From positions 62,001 through 126,000 of the forward strand of contig NZ_LMND01000023.1 in the NCBI RefSeq assembly GCF_001423265.1: a DNA stretch of 64,000 bases, in the 5' to 3' direction. Under the pieces are notes generated by a model. It saw only the letters and a list, made by a program, of their open reading frames with translations. It was not told the origin of the DNA and made no database searches. Source of the DNA: Methylobacterium sp. Leaf108 (lineage in GTDB: Bacteria; Pseudomonadota; Alphaproteobacteria; Rhizobiales; Beijerinckiaceae). Of this stretch, positions 8,648-17,150 are shown one piece after another (within the stretch, counting starts at the first letter, position 1; each line of letters begins with the position of its first letter). Made by a program: the position numbers and the translations under genes.

Positions 8648-9700
8648 TCATCTCAGGTGGTAGGACACCCCCGCGATCAGGGCCTTTTCCTCGGTGTTGA
8701 CGGTCCGGCGCGGGTCGGCGCCGAACTTGTTGTGCCAGTACTGGAACCCGGCGAACACCTCGAGCTGGTTGGGCCTGCCGCCGGCGAGCTGCCCGACATC
8801 GAGCACCAGGTTGGTCTGGGACACGAACTCGACCCGGGTCCGGTTCTCGTTGGTGACGCCGTAGCGGCCCTTGGGCAGGATGACGGTGTTGAAGCCGGCC
8901 AGCGACAGGGGCAGTCCGGTGAACGTCAGCGGGAGTGAGTAGGTGACCTCGAACTCGGGCGTCATCAGGTATTCGACGCTGCGGAATTTGCCGGCGGCAA
9001 AGCCGTTGTGGGAGAATTCCTTGTAGCCCTGGACCTTCAGGTTCAGGTAGCCGGCCGGCACGTCGAAGGCGAAGTTCAGGCCAAAGGTGCCGGCCCGCTT
9101 CCGGCTGTCGAAGGTGGTGTCCTTGGTGTTGACGTCCGCCCCGAACGACAGCCCGATATCCTTGACGAGGCCGGGGATGCCGAAGACGTCGGTGTCGAAG
9201 ATCTGGTTTGCGCTCAAGGTCCCGCGGTAAATCAGATAGACCTCCGTCGCACCGACGCCCTGGAAGCTCCCGAACCTGTCGCCGGCCGGGTCCTGCGAGC
9301 CGGAGCGCAGGATGTCGAGGGACAGGAGGTTGGTGCCGTAGGTCCATGCGTTGGTGTGGAAGACATTCACGACGTTCTTTGGCACCTCGCGGGGCTCCAG
9401 CCGGCCATTCGGGGTGCCGTCCGGACGCCGTACGCCGAGACCTGGCTCCGCCGACGGGCCCTGGAAGCGGTAGCTGACGATGGTGTCGGAGAAGCTGAAG
9501 AACGAGGGTGGGGCCGCCGCCTTTACAGGCGTGGCCGCGACGGGACCCTCGATCGCCTCTGCACGGGCGTCCCCGACCGGGAGGCCCAGCCCCAGGCCCC
9601 CGGCGAGGAGGGCCGCCGAAACCCTGAGGCCCCTTGGGCCGGACCGGCCTCCACGAGGCGTGAGAGCGAGCGTTGGCATCATTCCCGAACGTGTCCCCAT
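8648..9700 (-). CDS. Tsx-like nucleoside-specific channel-type outer-membrane protein
   Basis: From the ATG at 9700 the protein has 350 residues. The start MGTRSGMMPTLALTP leads into a signal peptide (VSAALLAGGLGLGL, cleavage near ARAEA). The mature part alternates hydrophobic and polar residues as in a beta-barrel, contains VVNVFHTNAWTYGTNLLSLD and the conserved FAGFQYWHNKFG near the end, and finishes with an aromatic-rich strand (LIAGVSYHLR). These fit the nucleoside-specific channel (Tsx) superfamily often annotated as outer envelope protein. The ATGs at 9682 and 9679 are alternative starts. The gene is convergent with the AraC-type regulator; a short GC-rich gap separates their ends. Confidence 0.75.
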   Translation of the reverse strand: MGTRSGMMPTLALTPRGGRSGPRGLRVSAALLAGGLGLGLPVGDARAEAIEGPVAATPVKAAAPPSFFSFSDTIVSYRFQGPSAEPGLGVRRPDGTPNGRLEPREVPKNVVNVFHTNAWTYGTNLLSLDILRSGSQDPAGDRFGSFQGVGATEVYLIYRGTLSANQIFDTDVFGIPGLVKDIGLSFGADVNTKDTTFDSRKRAGTFGLNFAFDVPAGYLNLKVQGYKEFSHNGFAAGKFRSVEYLMTPEFEVTYSLPLTFTGLPLSLAGFNTVILPKGRYGVTNENRTRVEFVSQTNLVLDVGQLAGGRPNQLEVFAGFQYWHNKFGADPRRTVNTEEKALIAGVSYHLR

Positions 9701-9831
9701 GCCCTGTGTCGCGGTCCGGTTGGGTCCAGGCCGCCGTTGCGTTTCTTTGGCCGGTGGCGGCTTCGAGAAGGCGTCGCCGATGCCGTCTCGGCCCGATCCG
9801 ATCGCCGCCGGCGCTCGGCTCATTCCATTTT

Positions 9832-9926
9832 CGGTTGATCACTCCGTGATGCGGACATGGGCTTCGCTCAGGCGCCGCGCGGGCTCGGTGATACGGTTCC
9901 CGCTTGATCCAAGCGGAAACCGTATC
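9832..9926 (+). repeat. 95-bp dispersed repeat element, copy A
   Basis: This segment matches the reverse complement of 36446-36540 at 91 of 95 positions. Its right part (9889-9927) is a near-perfect hairpin: TGATACGGTT and CCGCTT pair with AAGCGG and AACCGTATCA around a short loop. The copy lies between the Tsx-like gene and the 3' end of the molybdenum-hydroxylase operon. Confidence 0.92.
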
Positions 9927-10881
9927 AGAGCACCTTCCAGAAGATCAGGATCATGACGACGTAGGCCGCGACCAGCAGGCCCGCGCCCCGGATGTCGAGG
10001 ATGGCCCGCCTGTCGGGCGGCGGCGACAGCCACCAGCCGAGGCGGTTGGCCGTCCAGGGCACCAGTTTCGCGGTCAGCAGCACGCTGAAGACGTTGCCGA
10101 TGAAGAGCGCCACCGGAAAATCGAGGTTCAACGTCCGCGAGAGGAACGGCGTACCGACGAAGAGGCCCCACAGGAAGACGGTGGGATAGAGCGTCAGCAG
10201 GACGATCATGTTCATCTTCCACGCGGCCGGCGCGGGCGCGCCCTCGGGCGTGGCATCGCGGAACCACTGCTCGAAGCCGCTCTGCACCCGGCGGGTGTGG
10301 AACTCCGCCGTCAGCGGAGCCGCTTCCTCGATCAAGGCCCGGCGTTCGGGCGAATCCAGCCAGGCCTGGAGGTTGGCGTCGCTGTCGAAGCGCAGGATGG
10401 CGACGTAGTCCTCCTGCACGCCCGGCACCGCGGGCTCGAACCGGTAGCCCTGCAGGCCCGCCGCCTTCGATTGGGCGGCGGCGACCTTCTGCTCCCAGAT
10501 GCGATACTGCGCCTCCATCCCCGGTTTCACGCGGGTGCTGATGACGGCGGAGGCCGGTGCGGTGCGGGCCGCACTGGCGTCGTCGCTGACGATGTGGACG
10601 TCGTCGCGCCCCACCAGCATCGGGGCGGCGCCCTCGATGCGCGATTGCCGCTCGGGCGAGGCCAGCCAGCCCTTGGCGTGCTCCACGCTGACGAAGCGCT
10701 GCAGGATCACCCAATCGACCTGGAGCGGCGGGTGGGGCGGCATCAGCCGCTGCTCGATGAAGCCCGGAAACGTCGAGATCACCGCGCTGGTGCCGCCCTG
10801 CCACTGGGCGAAGGCTTCCGTCCTCTCGGGCCGGACGGAGGTCTGCGTCACGATGCTGACGCTGCGGGACTGCGCGCTCAT
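9925..10881 (-). CDS. Membrane protein with two antibiotic-biosynthesis-monooxygenase-like (ABM) domains
   Basis: The 318-residue protein has two similar ABM-type (dimeric alpha-beta barrel) domains, roughly residues 6-100 and 108-200. Each has the pattern of a strand, F-PGF or LQGYRF, and an LASPERQ or LDSPERR helix. Then come an amphipathic linker and three membrane segments (about 222-245, 254-275 and 295-316). Its ATG overlaps the stop of the upstream Mo-subunit gene by 4 nt (ATGA), so translation is probably coupled. Stand-alone ABM proteins are quinone- or heme-related monooxygenases or structural proteins; catalytic activity here is not shown. The membrane part may anchor it, or the hydroxylase, at the cytoplasmic face. 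Confidence 0.75.
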   Translation of the reverse strand: MSAQSRSVSIVTQTSVRPERTEAFAQWQGGTSAVISTFPGFIEQRLMPPHPPLQVDWVILQRFVSVEHAKGWLASPERQSRIEGAAPMLVGRDDVHIVSDDASAARTAPASAVISTRVKPGMEAQYRIWEQKVAAAQSKAAGLQGYRFEPAVPGVQEDYVAILRFDSDANLQAWLDSPERRALIEEAAPLTAEFHTRRVQSGFEQWFRDATPEGAPAPAAWKMNMIVLLTLYPTVFLWGLFVGTPFLSRTLNLDFPVALFIGNVFSVLLTAKLVPWTANRLGWWLSPPPDRRAILDIRGAGLLVAAYVVMILIFWKVL

Positions 10882-13580
10882 CGGCCGGCGAGCTGCGTGA
10901 AGAGGCGGTCGGGCGTGAACGGAAGGTGGGCGAAGCGCACCCCCGTGGCATCGGCGAGCGCATTCGAGACCGCGGGCGCCACCGGGTTGATGCCGCATTC
11001 GCCCTGGGACTTCGCGCCGAGCGGCCCGATGCTGTCGGTCGTCTCCGCGAAGAAGATGTCGGTGTGGGGCGTGTCGGCCAGGGTCGGGATGCGGCAGTTG
11101 CGCAGCTGCGGGTTGACCATCCGCCCCTCGTCGTCGTGCACCATGTTCTCGACGAGCGCCCAGCCGTAGCCCATCGACACGGCGCCATCGAGCTGGCCGC
11201 GGCACTGCATCGGGTTGATCGGCAAGCCGATGTCGGCGGCGTGGACGCTGTGCAAGACCCGGATCTCGCCGGTGACGCGGTGCACCGCGAGGCGGACGCC
11301 CTGCACGTTGAAGGCGATGGTCCGCGGCGAGAGATAGGCCCGGCGGCCGACCGTGAAGCGATGGTCGACCTTGGCGCCCTCGGCGTGGAGATCGACGAGC
11401 GAGATGCGGCGGTTGCCGCAGATGACGCCGTCGTTGTCGAGGCGGCACTGGTCCATCGGCACGCCGGTGTGTCGGCTGGCGAAGTCGAGGATGTCCTGGG
11501 CCATGGCCTCGGCCGTCAGATGGACCGCCTTGCCGGCGACGACGACGCCGGTGCTGGCGAAGGTGCCGGTGTCGTAGGGGGTGCGGTCGGTGTCGGCGTT
11601 GATGATGCCGACGTCGTCGGCGCGCGTCCCCAGGATGGAGGCGGCGATCTGCTTGTGGGCCGTGGTGATGCCGTTGCCCATCTCGGTGGAGCCGCAGGCG
11701 AGGAAGTAGCTGCCGTCGGCCTTGAGGTGCATCTCGGCGCCCGAGCGATGCTCGGTGGGCGGGCCGCATTCGAGCATGGCCAGCGCCACGCCCCGGCCCT
11801 CGGCCCAATCCGCCCCCTCGGGCTTGGCGACGCCGTTGCCTTTGGCGAGCTCGCGCTCGACGATGTCGAGGCACTCGCCGATGCCGTGGCTGCCGAAGCT
11901 GGCGTCGGACGCCTCCTTCCAGATCGATTCGATGTTGTCGCCCGGCTGCACCACGTTTAGGCGCCGCATCGCGAAGGGATCGATGCCGAGCCGGCGGGCG
12001 AGTTCGTCGATGGCGCATTCGATCGCGAAGGTGGTCTGCGAGGCGCCGTAGCCGCGAAAGCCGCCGCCCGGCGTCATGTTGGTGTAGACGGCGTGGCCGA
12101 TGCCCTTCTTGTTGGCGCAGCGGTAGGCCGCGATCGGGCTCGCCATGGCGGCCGCCAGGGTCTCGCTGCCGTGGCCGCCGTAGGCGCCGGTGTTGGAGAA
12201 CACCTCGACGTCGAGGGCCGTCAGCGTGCCGTCCTTGCGGGCGCCGATCTTCACGCGGGTGGTCATCTGGTGGCGCGTGGTGGCGCCGATGAACTCCTCC
12301 TCGCGGGTCCATTCCCATTTCACGGGGCGGCCGAGCTTCATCGTGGCGAACAGTACGAGGTCTTCCGAGACCATCTCCTGCTTGCCGCCGAAGCCCCCGC
12401 CGACGCGCTCCGTGAACACGTGGAGGTCCCGGGGCGAGAGCCCCATGACGTAGGCGAGCTTCTGGCGCACCGCGAACGGCCCCTGCGAACTCGTGCGCAC
12501 GTGCCAGCGGCCGTCCTCGCCCTTCCAGGCGATGGAGCCGTGCGTCTCGAGGTGCACGTGCTGGACGCGGGAGGTCGAGTAGGTCTGCTCGTGGACGACG
12601 TCGGCTTGCGCGAAGCCCTTGGCCACGTCGCCGATCTCGCCCTGCAGCGTGCAGAAGATGTTGTTGCTCCCCGCGACGTAGTCCTTGTCGTGCAGGATCG
12701 GCGCGTCGGGCCGCATGGCCAGGACCGGATCGAACACCGCCGGCAGGATCTCGTAGTCGACGTGGAGCGCGCGGCACCCCGCCTCGGCGGCCGCTTCCGT
12801 CTCGGCCACCACGGCCGCCACCCGCTGGCCGGAAAACCGCGCCACGTTGTCGAGGAGCAGGATGTCGTCGGGATCGACGAGGTGGTCCTCGTGCAGGGCC
12901 GAGCTGAACCGGCGCCCGGGCACGTCCTCCCAGGTGTAGACCGCGACCACGCCGGGCACGGCCAGGGCCGCCTGCCTGTCGATGCCGACGATGCGTGCGT
13001 GGGCGTGGGGCGAGCGCAGGACCTTCAGGTGCAGCAGGTCGGCCACCGCGATGTCCATCGTGTAGCGCGCGGTGCCGGTGAGAATGGTGTCGGTGAACGG
13101 ATTGGGCAGGCTCGCCCCCAGCGCCTTGCCGGCCAGATCGGCCTCGATGTTGCACACGCCGTTGAGCGCGTCCTTGATCGAGCGGTAGCCGGTGCAGCGG
13201 CACAGGTTGCCCTTGAGGGCATGCGGCAGGTCGCTCTTCTGGGCCTCCGTCAGGGTGACGGCGGTCATGATCATGCCGGCGGTGCAGAAGCCGCACTGGA
13301 AACCTTGCGCGTCATGGAACGCCTGCTGGAGCGCATGCTTGTGCCCGCAGGGCGACAGGCCCTCGATGGTGGTGACCTCGCGCCCCTCGGCCCGGAAGGC
13401 CGGAACGAGGCAGGAGTGGAACGGCTTGCCGTCGATGTGCACCGTGCAGGCGCCGCAATCGCCGGAATCGCAACCCTTCTTGACGCCGAACACCTCGAGG
13501 TCGCGCAGGAGGGTCCGCAGGCACTGGCCCGGCGCCGGCTCGGCGGCGTAGGCGCGGCCGTTGATGGAATACTCAGTCAT
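10878..13580 (-). CDS. Molybdenum hydroxylase, fused 2Fe-2S and molybdopterin-binding subunit (xanthine dehydrogenase family)
   Basis: The 900-residue fusion starts with a ferredoxin-type module: first cluster ligands in KKGCDSGDCGACTVHIDG and HSC, second cluster in QCGFCTAGM and NLCRCTGYRS (residues 1-160). The molybdopterin domains follow from about residue 180 to the end, with GGGFGGKQ, PGGGFRGYGASQ and the active-site glutamate region AKSQGECGINP. In many relatives the two modules are separate genes. With the FAD subunit upstream it should form a cytoplasmic enzyme that hydroxylates purines, N-heterocycles or aldehydes. The substrate cannot be assigned. The ATG at 13580 overlaps the FAD-subunit stop by 4 nt. 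Confidence 0.9.
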   Translation of the reverse strand: MTEYSINGRAYAAEPAPGQCLRTLLRDLEVFGVKKGCDSGDCGACTVHIDGKPFHSCLVPAFRAEGREVTTIEGLSPCGHKHALQQAFHDAQGFQCGFCTAGMIMTAVTLTEAQKSDLPHALKGNLCRCTGYRSIKDALNGVCNIEADLAGKALGASLPNPFTDTILTGTARYTMDIAVADLLHLKVLRSPHAHARIVGIDRQAALAVPGVVAVYTWEDVPGRRFSSALHEDHLVDPDDILLLDNVARFSGQRVAAVVAETEAAAEAGCRALHVDYEILPAVFDPVLAMRPDAPILHDKDYVAGSNNIFCTLQGEIGDVAKGFAQADVVHEQTYSTSRVQHVHLETHGSIAWKGEDGRWHVRTSSQGPFAVRQKLAYVMGLSPRDLHVFTERVGGGFGGKQEMVSEDLVLFATMKLGRPVKWEWTREEEFIGATTRHQMTTRVKIGARKDGTLTALDVEVFSNTGAYGGHGSETLAAAMASPIAAYRCANKKGIGHAVYTNMTPGGGFRGYGASQTTFAIECAIDELARRLGIDPFAMRRLNVVQPGDNIESIWKEASDASFGSHGIGECLDIVERELAKGNGVAKPEGADWAEGRGVALAMLECGPPTEHRSGAEMHLKADGSYFLACGSTEMGNGITTAHKQIAASILGTRADDVGIINADTDRTPYDTGTFASTGVVVAGKAVHLTAEAMAQDILDFASRHTGVPMDQCRLDNDGVICGNRRISLVDLHAEGAKVDHRFTVGRRAYLSPRTIAFNVQGVRLAVHRVTGEIRVLHSVHAADIGLPINPMQCRGQLDGAVSMGYGWALVENMVHDDEGRMVNPQLRNCRIPTLADTPHTDIFFAETTDSIGPLGAKSQGECGINPVAPAVSNALADATGVRFAHLPFTPDRLFTQLAGR

Positions 13581-14392
13581 GCGAGCTCCGTACGGATCTG
13601 TTCGGCCAGGTACTGCGTGACGTGGCGCTTGTAGGGAGCCGTCCCGTGCACGTCGTGGAAGTAGGCGTCCGCCGGCAGGCGCTCGTCGATGGCGCGGCGC
13701 AGCGCGTCCGCCGACGGGAGCGTGGCGAAGCGCAGCTGCACCGGCTTCGGGGTCGCCGCGGTGATCGTCAGGAGGAAATCCGCGCCGCCGTCGCCGGCGG
13801 TGCCGATGATCAGGGCGGCCGAGCGACCGTAGCGGGTCAGCGAGACCTGCCGCATGGCCGTGCGCTTCGTCAGCGCCGCGGCGGGCAGGTGGATGCTGCG
13901 CAGCAATTCGCCCTTGCCCAGGACGTTGGCGTGGTTGCCGGTGACGAAATCGACCACCGTGACGGTGCGCGCCTGTCCCTCGCGCGGCCACAGCGTGCAC
14001 ACGCCCTCCAGCGCCGCGGTCAGCGAGATCATCGCGCCGGCCGGTAGCGACATGCAGACGTTGCCGCCGATGGTGGCGGCGTTCCAGACCTTGAACGACA
14101 TCAGGAACGAGTCGATGCACTGCCGGAACAGGGGCACCGCGCGCCAGGCCGCCGGACCCTCGAACCCGTGCAGATCGACGACGCGACAGGTCGCGGCGAT
14201 CTCGAGGCCGGCGTCGGTCGCCGTCAGCGGCGCCCAGCCCAGTCTCTCGAGATCGATCAGCGTATCGACCGCCACCTGCGGTTCCGCGAACAGCCAGGTG
14301 CCGCCCGCGAGCCACGAGTAGCCGTCGTGCCAGCCCTGGATCTCGTCCAGCGATGTCGGTCGCTTGACGTCGACAACGGTCGAAAGGTTCAT
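13577..14392 (-). CDS. Molybdenum hydroxylase, FAD-binding subunit
   Basis: This 271-residue protein has the layout of the medium (FAD) subunit of the xanthine dehydrogenase/CO dehydrogenase family: an N-terminal FAD pyrophosphate loop (WLAGGTWLFAEP), then ATIGGNVCMSLPAGAM for flavin binding around residues 105-120, and a C-terminal CODH-type domain. It passes electrons from the Fe-S clusters to its acceptor. It is the first gene of a three-gene operon and overlaps the next gene by ATGA. Upstream lies a 709-bp gene-free region that should carry the operon promoter. Confidence 0.9.
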   Translation of the reverse strand: MNLSTVVDVKRPTSLDEIQGWHDGYSWLAGGTWLFAEPQVAVDTLIDLERLGWAPLTATDAGLEIAATCRVVDLHGFEGPAAWRAVPLFRQCIDSFLMSFKVWNAATIGGNVCMSLPAGAMISLTAALEGVCTLWPREGQARTVTVVDFVTGNHANVLGKGELLRSIHLPAAALTKRTAMRQVSLTRYGRSAALIIGTAGDGGADFLLTITAATPKPVQLRFATLPSADALRRAIDERLPADAYFHDVHGTAPYKRHVTQYLAEQIRTELA

Positions 14393-15101
14393 CGTTGGCC
14401 CTCAAGGTTCGCAGGCTGCGGCGTCGGGTTCGTGAATGCCGTCGTCTGTCGTGATGCGGCGAATGACGCTCGCATTGCGATGAATAGGGTGTCGTTTGAA
14501 AAAGCCGGGCCGGTTGCCCTCACGAACCCAATAGGCTTTGTCCGAACCATCGGGGATACCGCCGCTTCCATCGGACGACACGCGGTGGCGGAGGTTTCTG
14601 CCGCGCCTCGATTGTCGTCTCGCCATGATGTACGGCCGAGCCTGTGAAACGCGGGTAAATGAAATCTGCGCATGCGCGTTTCGCAGGAGCGCGGCGATGA
14701 AAATTGTAACGACGCGTGTTCGAAGAACATCGTATTGTTCGCAGACGTCGAGAGACGCCTAAACTGGTCTTCCGAAAAATTCGGATCCCGTCGGTGGCGT
14801 TCGACGCGTAGCCCGGAAGGTCGGGCGTCGATACGGGTGAGACGGATCGGCAACGAAAAAGCGACCGGCGCGGCGCAACCCGTTCATGCGACGCGGGAGG
14901 CCGATCGTGACGAAGATTCCCCGGATGGCGTCGCAATGCGGATTTCGACGCCGCTCCGGCACCGAGCCCACCGGCTTTGGCGATCCCTTGTGGATGAAAC
15001 GCCGCCCTGTCCCGGACGCCCGGAGCGCCGGCGGAGGGTGATCCGGGATCCAGGGAGACGAGGGCCGCGGAGCGGCGCGCTATCGCCACCGTCGATCCCG
15101 G
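14393..15101. other. 709-bp gene-free region upstream of the molybdenum-hydroxylase operon
   Basis: Both flanking genes run leftward, so the region joins the promoter of the hydroxylase operon (left end) to the upstream GT4 gene's 3' side (right end). Composition between about 14450 and 14800 is less GC-rich than the surroundings. An inverted repeat, TGTTC-GAA-GAACA, lies near 14720 and could be an operator. The reading frames here are short, overlapping and without family features; I see no real gene. Confidence 0.5.
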
Positions 15102-16181
15102 TTACGATAGAGGCGCGCCGGGCGTCCCGTCTTGCATGGCGGCGGCGTAGAGCCGTTCGCATCCGTCCAGCCAGACATCGTGCGTGAAATGACGCCGGAC
15201 GCGGTCGTGGGCGGTGCGTCGCGGGATCGCGAAGGCGCGGCCGATGGCGTCCGCCAGGGCGGCCTCGTCGTCGGGCGGAGCGAAGGCACCGGCCTCGCCG
15301 ATGACCTCGCGGGCGGCCCCCCGGTCGAAACTCGCCACCGGCAGGCCGCAGGCCATCGCCTCGATGGCGACCAGACCGAACGGTTCGTCCCAGCACGGCG
15401 TGAACAGGAAAACGGAGGCCCTGCCGACCTCCGCCGCCAGGGACGGGCCGTCGAGATGGCCGCCGTAGCGGATCGCGCCGCCGAGCCGGGGCCGGACCTC
15501 GCTCTCCCAATACGCGCCATCCTCCGTCGAGCCGAACAGCGTCAGGGCGATGCCGGCCCGGCGCGCGGCCTGGATCGCCAGATGGGTTCCCTTGTAGGGG
15601 GTGATCCGCCCGCACCAGACCGCGCTGCCGTCGCCTCGGTCGCGGTAGGGCCAGTCCGCCAGGTCGATGCCGTTGTGGAGCACGCTGGCCTGCGGCGGCG
15701 CCCCGTCCGGGAACCACGCCCGCAACTGGCCGTGCGAGGTCACCGTGAGGCGGTGGCCGGGGACCACGCTGTCGTGCACGAACCAGCGCAGGGCGTCGTA
15801 GGGCGGAACGTGCAGGGAGGTGACGGTGGGGACCCGGCGGGTGCGCTCGCGGGCGAGCGGCAGGCGGCTGAGGCTGTTGTTGTGGACGACGTCGAACCCG
15901 CCCGCCGCGATCCGGTCGCAGGCGGCGGCGTAACCGGCGTCGAGATGCGCGACGAGGGCCGGGTCGCCGGTGTGTTCCTGGCCGGGGAACGTCGCCTCCT
16001 GATGCCGGGGGATCACGGCGTCGAGGGTGAAGCGCGGGTCGCTGTCGCCCGAGGCGAACAGCACCACGTCGTGGCCGCGGGCGCGCAGGCCCTCGGCGAG
16101 GTGCCAGCTGTGGGCCTCCATGCCGCCCCGGAACGGCGGCGCGATCGGCTGGCGGACGTGGGCGAGGACGGCGATCCTCAT
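15102..16181 (-). CDS. Glycosyltransferase family 4 (GT-B fold)
   Basis: The 359-residue protein shows GT4 hallmarks: a glycine-rich N-terminal acceptor loop (PPFRGGMEAHSWHLAEGLRA), a central nucleotide-binding region (WCGRITPYKGTHLAIQAA), and the C-terminal E-x7-E motif as DEPFGLVAIEAMACGLPV. It has no signal or membrane segment and so acts in the cytoplasm. It is the last gene of a five-gene minus-strand operon. Its ATG overlaps the stop of the preceding GT2 gene by 4 nt. The ATG at 16181 is preferred because the longer frame upstream only repeats that neighbour's sequence in another frame. Donor and acceptor are unknown. Confidence 0.9.
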   Translation of the reverse strand: MRIAVLAHVRQPIAPPFRGGMEAHSWHLAEGLRARGHDVVLFASGDSDPRFTLDAVIPRHQEATFPGQEHTGDPALVAHLDAGYAAACDRIAAGGFDVVHNNSLSRLPLARERTRRVPTVTSLHVPPYDALRWFVHDSVVPGHRLTVTSHGQLRAWFPDGAPPQASVLHNGIDLADWPYRDRGDGSAVWCGRITPYKGTHLAIQAARRAGIALTLFGSTEDGAYWESEVRPRLGGAIRYGGHLDGPSLAAEVGRASVFLFTPCWDEPFGLVAIEAMACGLPVASFDRGAAREVIGEAGAFAPPDDEAALADAIGRAFAIPRRTAHDRVRRHFTHDVWLDGCERLYAAAMQDGTPGAPLS

Positions 16182-17119
16182 GCGGGCACGCGCGCGGTCT
16201 CGGCCGGGGATGCGGCGGCGGCGATCCGCGCGTCGAGGAGGCGGATCACCGTCGCGGTGTTGGCGTAGGGCTGGTGGCTCTGCTGGCCCGTCAGCGCGAG
16301 GTCGTCGGCATCGGGCCGGCGCAGGATGCGGATCGGCCGGCCCGGGGCATCGTCGATCAGCCCCATGAGGCGGAAGGCGTAGAGCCAGTGGCCCATGGTG
16401 CGGTAGCCCCACTTCGCCTCGAACAGCTCGGCGTTGCGCACGACGCTGTCGAGGTGGTGGATCGGCGGCATGTGGTGGGGGTGATACTGGTGGTGCGCGA
16501 GCCCGCCCCTGATCCAGGCGATGGGGATGCCGTACCGGTCGAGGGTCTTGCCGAAGTCCGTGTCCTCGCCGCCATAGCCGGTATAGCGCTCGTCGAAGCC
16601 GCCGGCGGCGATGAAGGTCGCCCGCCGCATGGCGAAGTTGAGCGACCAGAAGCACCGGTAGTCGGTGCAGATCTCGATGCCCTCGGCCGGCGGGCCGCGC
16701 CGGTCGGAGTGGCGCTGCGCGAGGGGGCCGAAGTCTTCGCTCCGCCAGGCGCCGCCCGTGGCGCCGCCGGGCAGGTAGAGGACTTCGCCCATCAGCAGGC
16801 CGTCGAGTTCGTCGAGCCGGCGCGCGTAGTCGGCCACCAGGTCCGGCGCGGGGATGCAGTCGACGTCGAGGAAGACCACCTGCTCGCCGGCCGCCGCCGC
16901 CACGGCGCGGTTGCGGGCGGCGGCCAGGGGCAGCCGGTCGCCGCCGACCACGATCTGGCGGATCGGGAACGGCGCGTCGGGCAGGTCGTAGGGCCGGTCC
17001 TGCATCACCGCCACGATGAGTTCGACGGGGATCTGCGTCTGGCGGGTCAGGCCGAGCACCAGGTTGTGCAGATGGGTCGGGCGCCCCTGAGCCAGGGTCA
17101 CGACGGTCACGCTCGGCAT
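16178..17119 (-). CDS. Glycosyltransferase family 2, galactosyltransferase-like C-terminal
   Basis: The 313-residue protein begins MPSVTVVTLAQGRPTHLHNL, a GT-A nucleotide-sugar fold. It carries PLAAARNRAVAAAAGE, the metal-binding DVDCIPAP segment, a galactosyltransferase-type region GYGGEDTDFGKTLDRYG near residue 205, and a His-rich stretch (HHQYHPHHMPP). It is clearly paralogous to the gene at 18274-19149, which has the same motifs in the same order. No membrane helix is seen. It is fourth in the operon. An ATG at 17224 would overlap the upstream gene and adds a Pro/Ser-rich tail, so it was not used. Confidence 0.88.
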   Translation of the reverse strand: MPSVTVVTLAQGRPTHLHNLVLGLTRQTQIPVELIVAVMQDRPYDLPDAPFPIRQIVVGGDRLPLAAARNRAVAAAAGEQVVFLDVDCIPAPDLVADYARRLDELDGLLMGEVLYLPGGATGGAWRSEDFGPLAQRHSDRRGPPAEGIEICTDYRCFWSLNFAMRRATFIAAGGFDERYTGYGGEDTDFGKTLDRYGIPIAWIRGGLAHHQYHPHHMPPIHHLDSVVRNAELFEAKWGYRTMGHWLYAFRLMGLIDDAPGRPIRILRRPDADDLALTGQQSHQPYANTATVIRLLDARIAAAASPAETARVPA

Positions 17120-17150
17120 GCTGGACGGTTCCGGATCGAGGAGTCGAGGA

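Noticed and set aside
9925-13296. A 1123-codon minus-strand open frame covering the Mo subunit and the ABM gene
   Set aside because: Only its last 318 codons (the ABM protein) are protein-like; the rest is an Arg/Pro/Gly-rich shadow of the Mo-subunit gene in another frame, as GC-rich genomes produce.
14690-14750. GAAC...GTTC pair in the region upstream of the molybdenum hydroxylase operon
   Set aside because: The spacing is 8 nt and the halves are inverted, unlike the direct GTTC-N7-GTTC repeat seen before lexA, so a LexA site is not supported.
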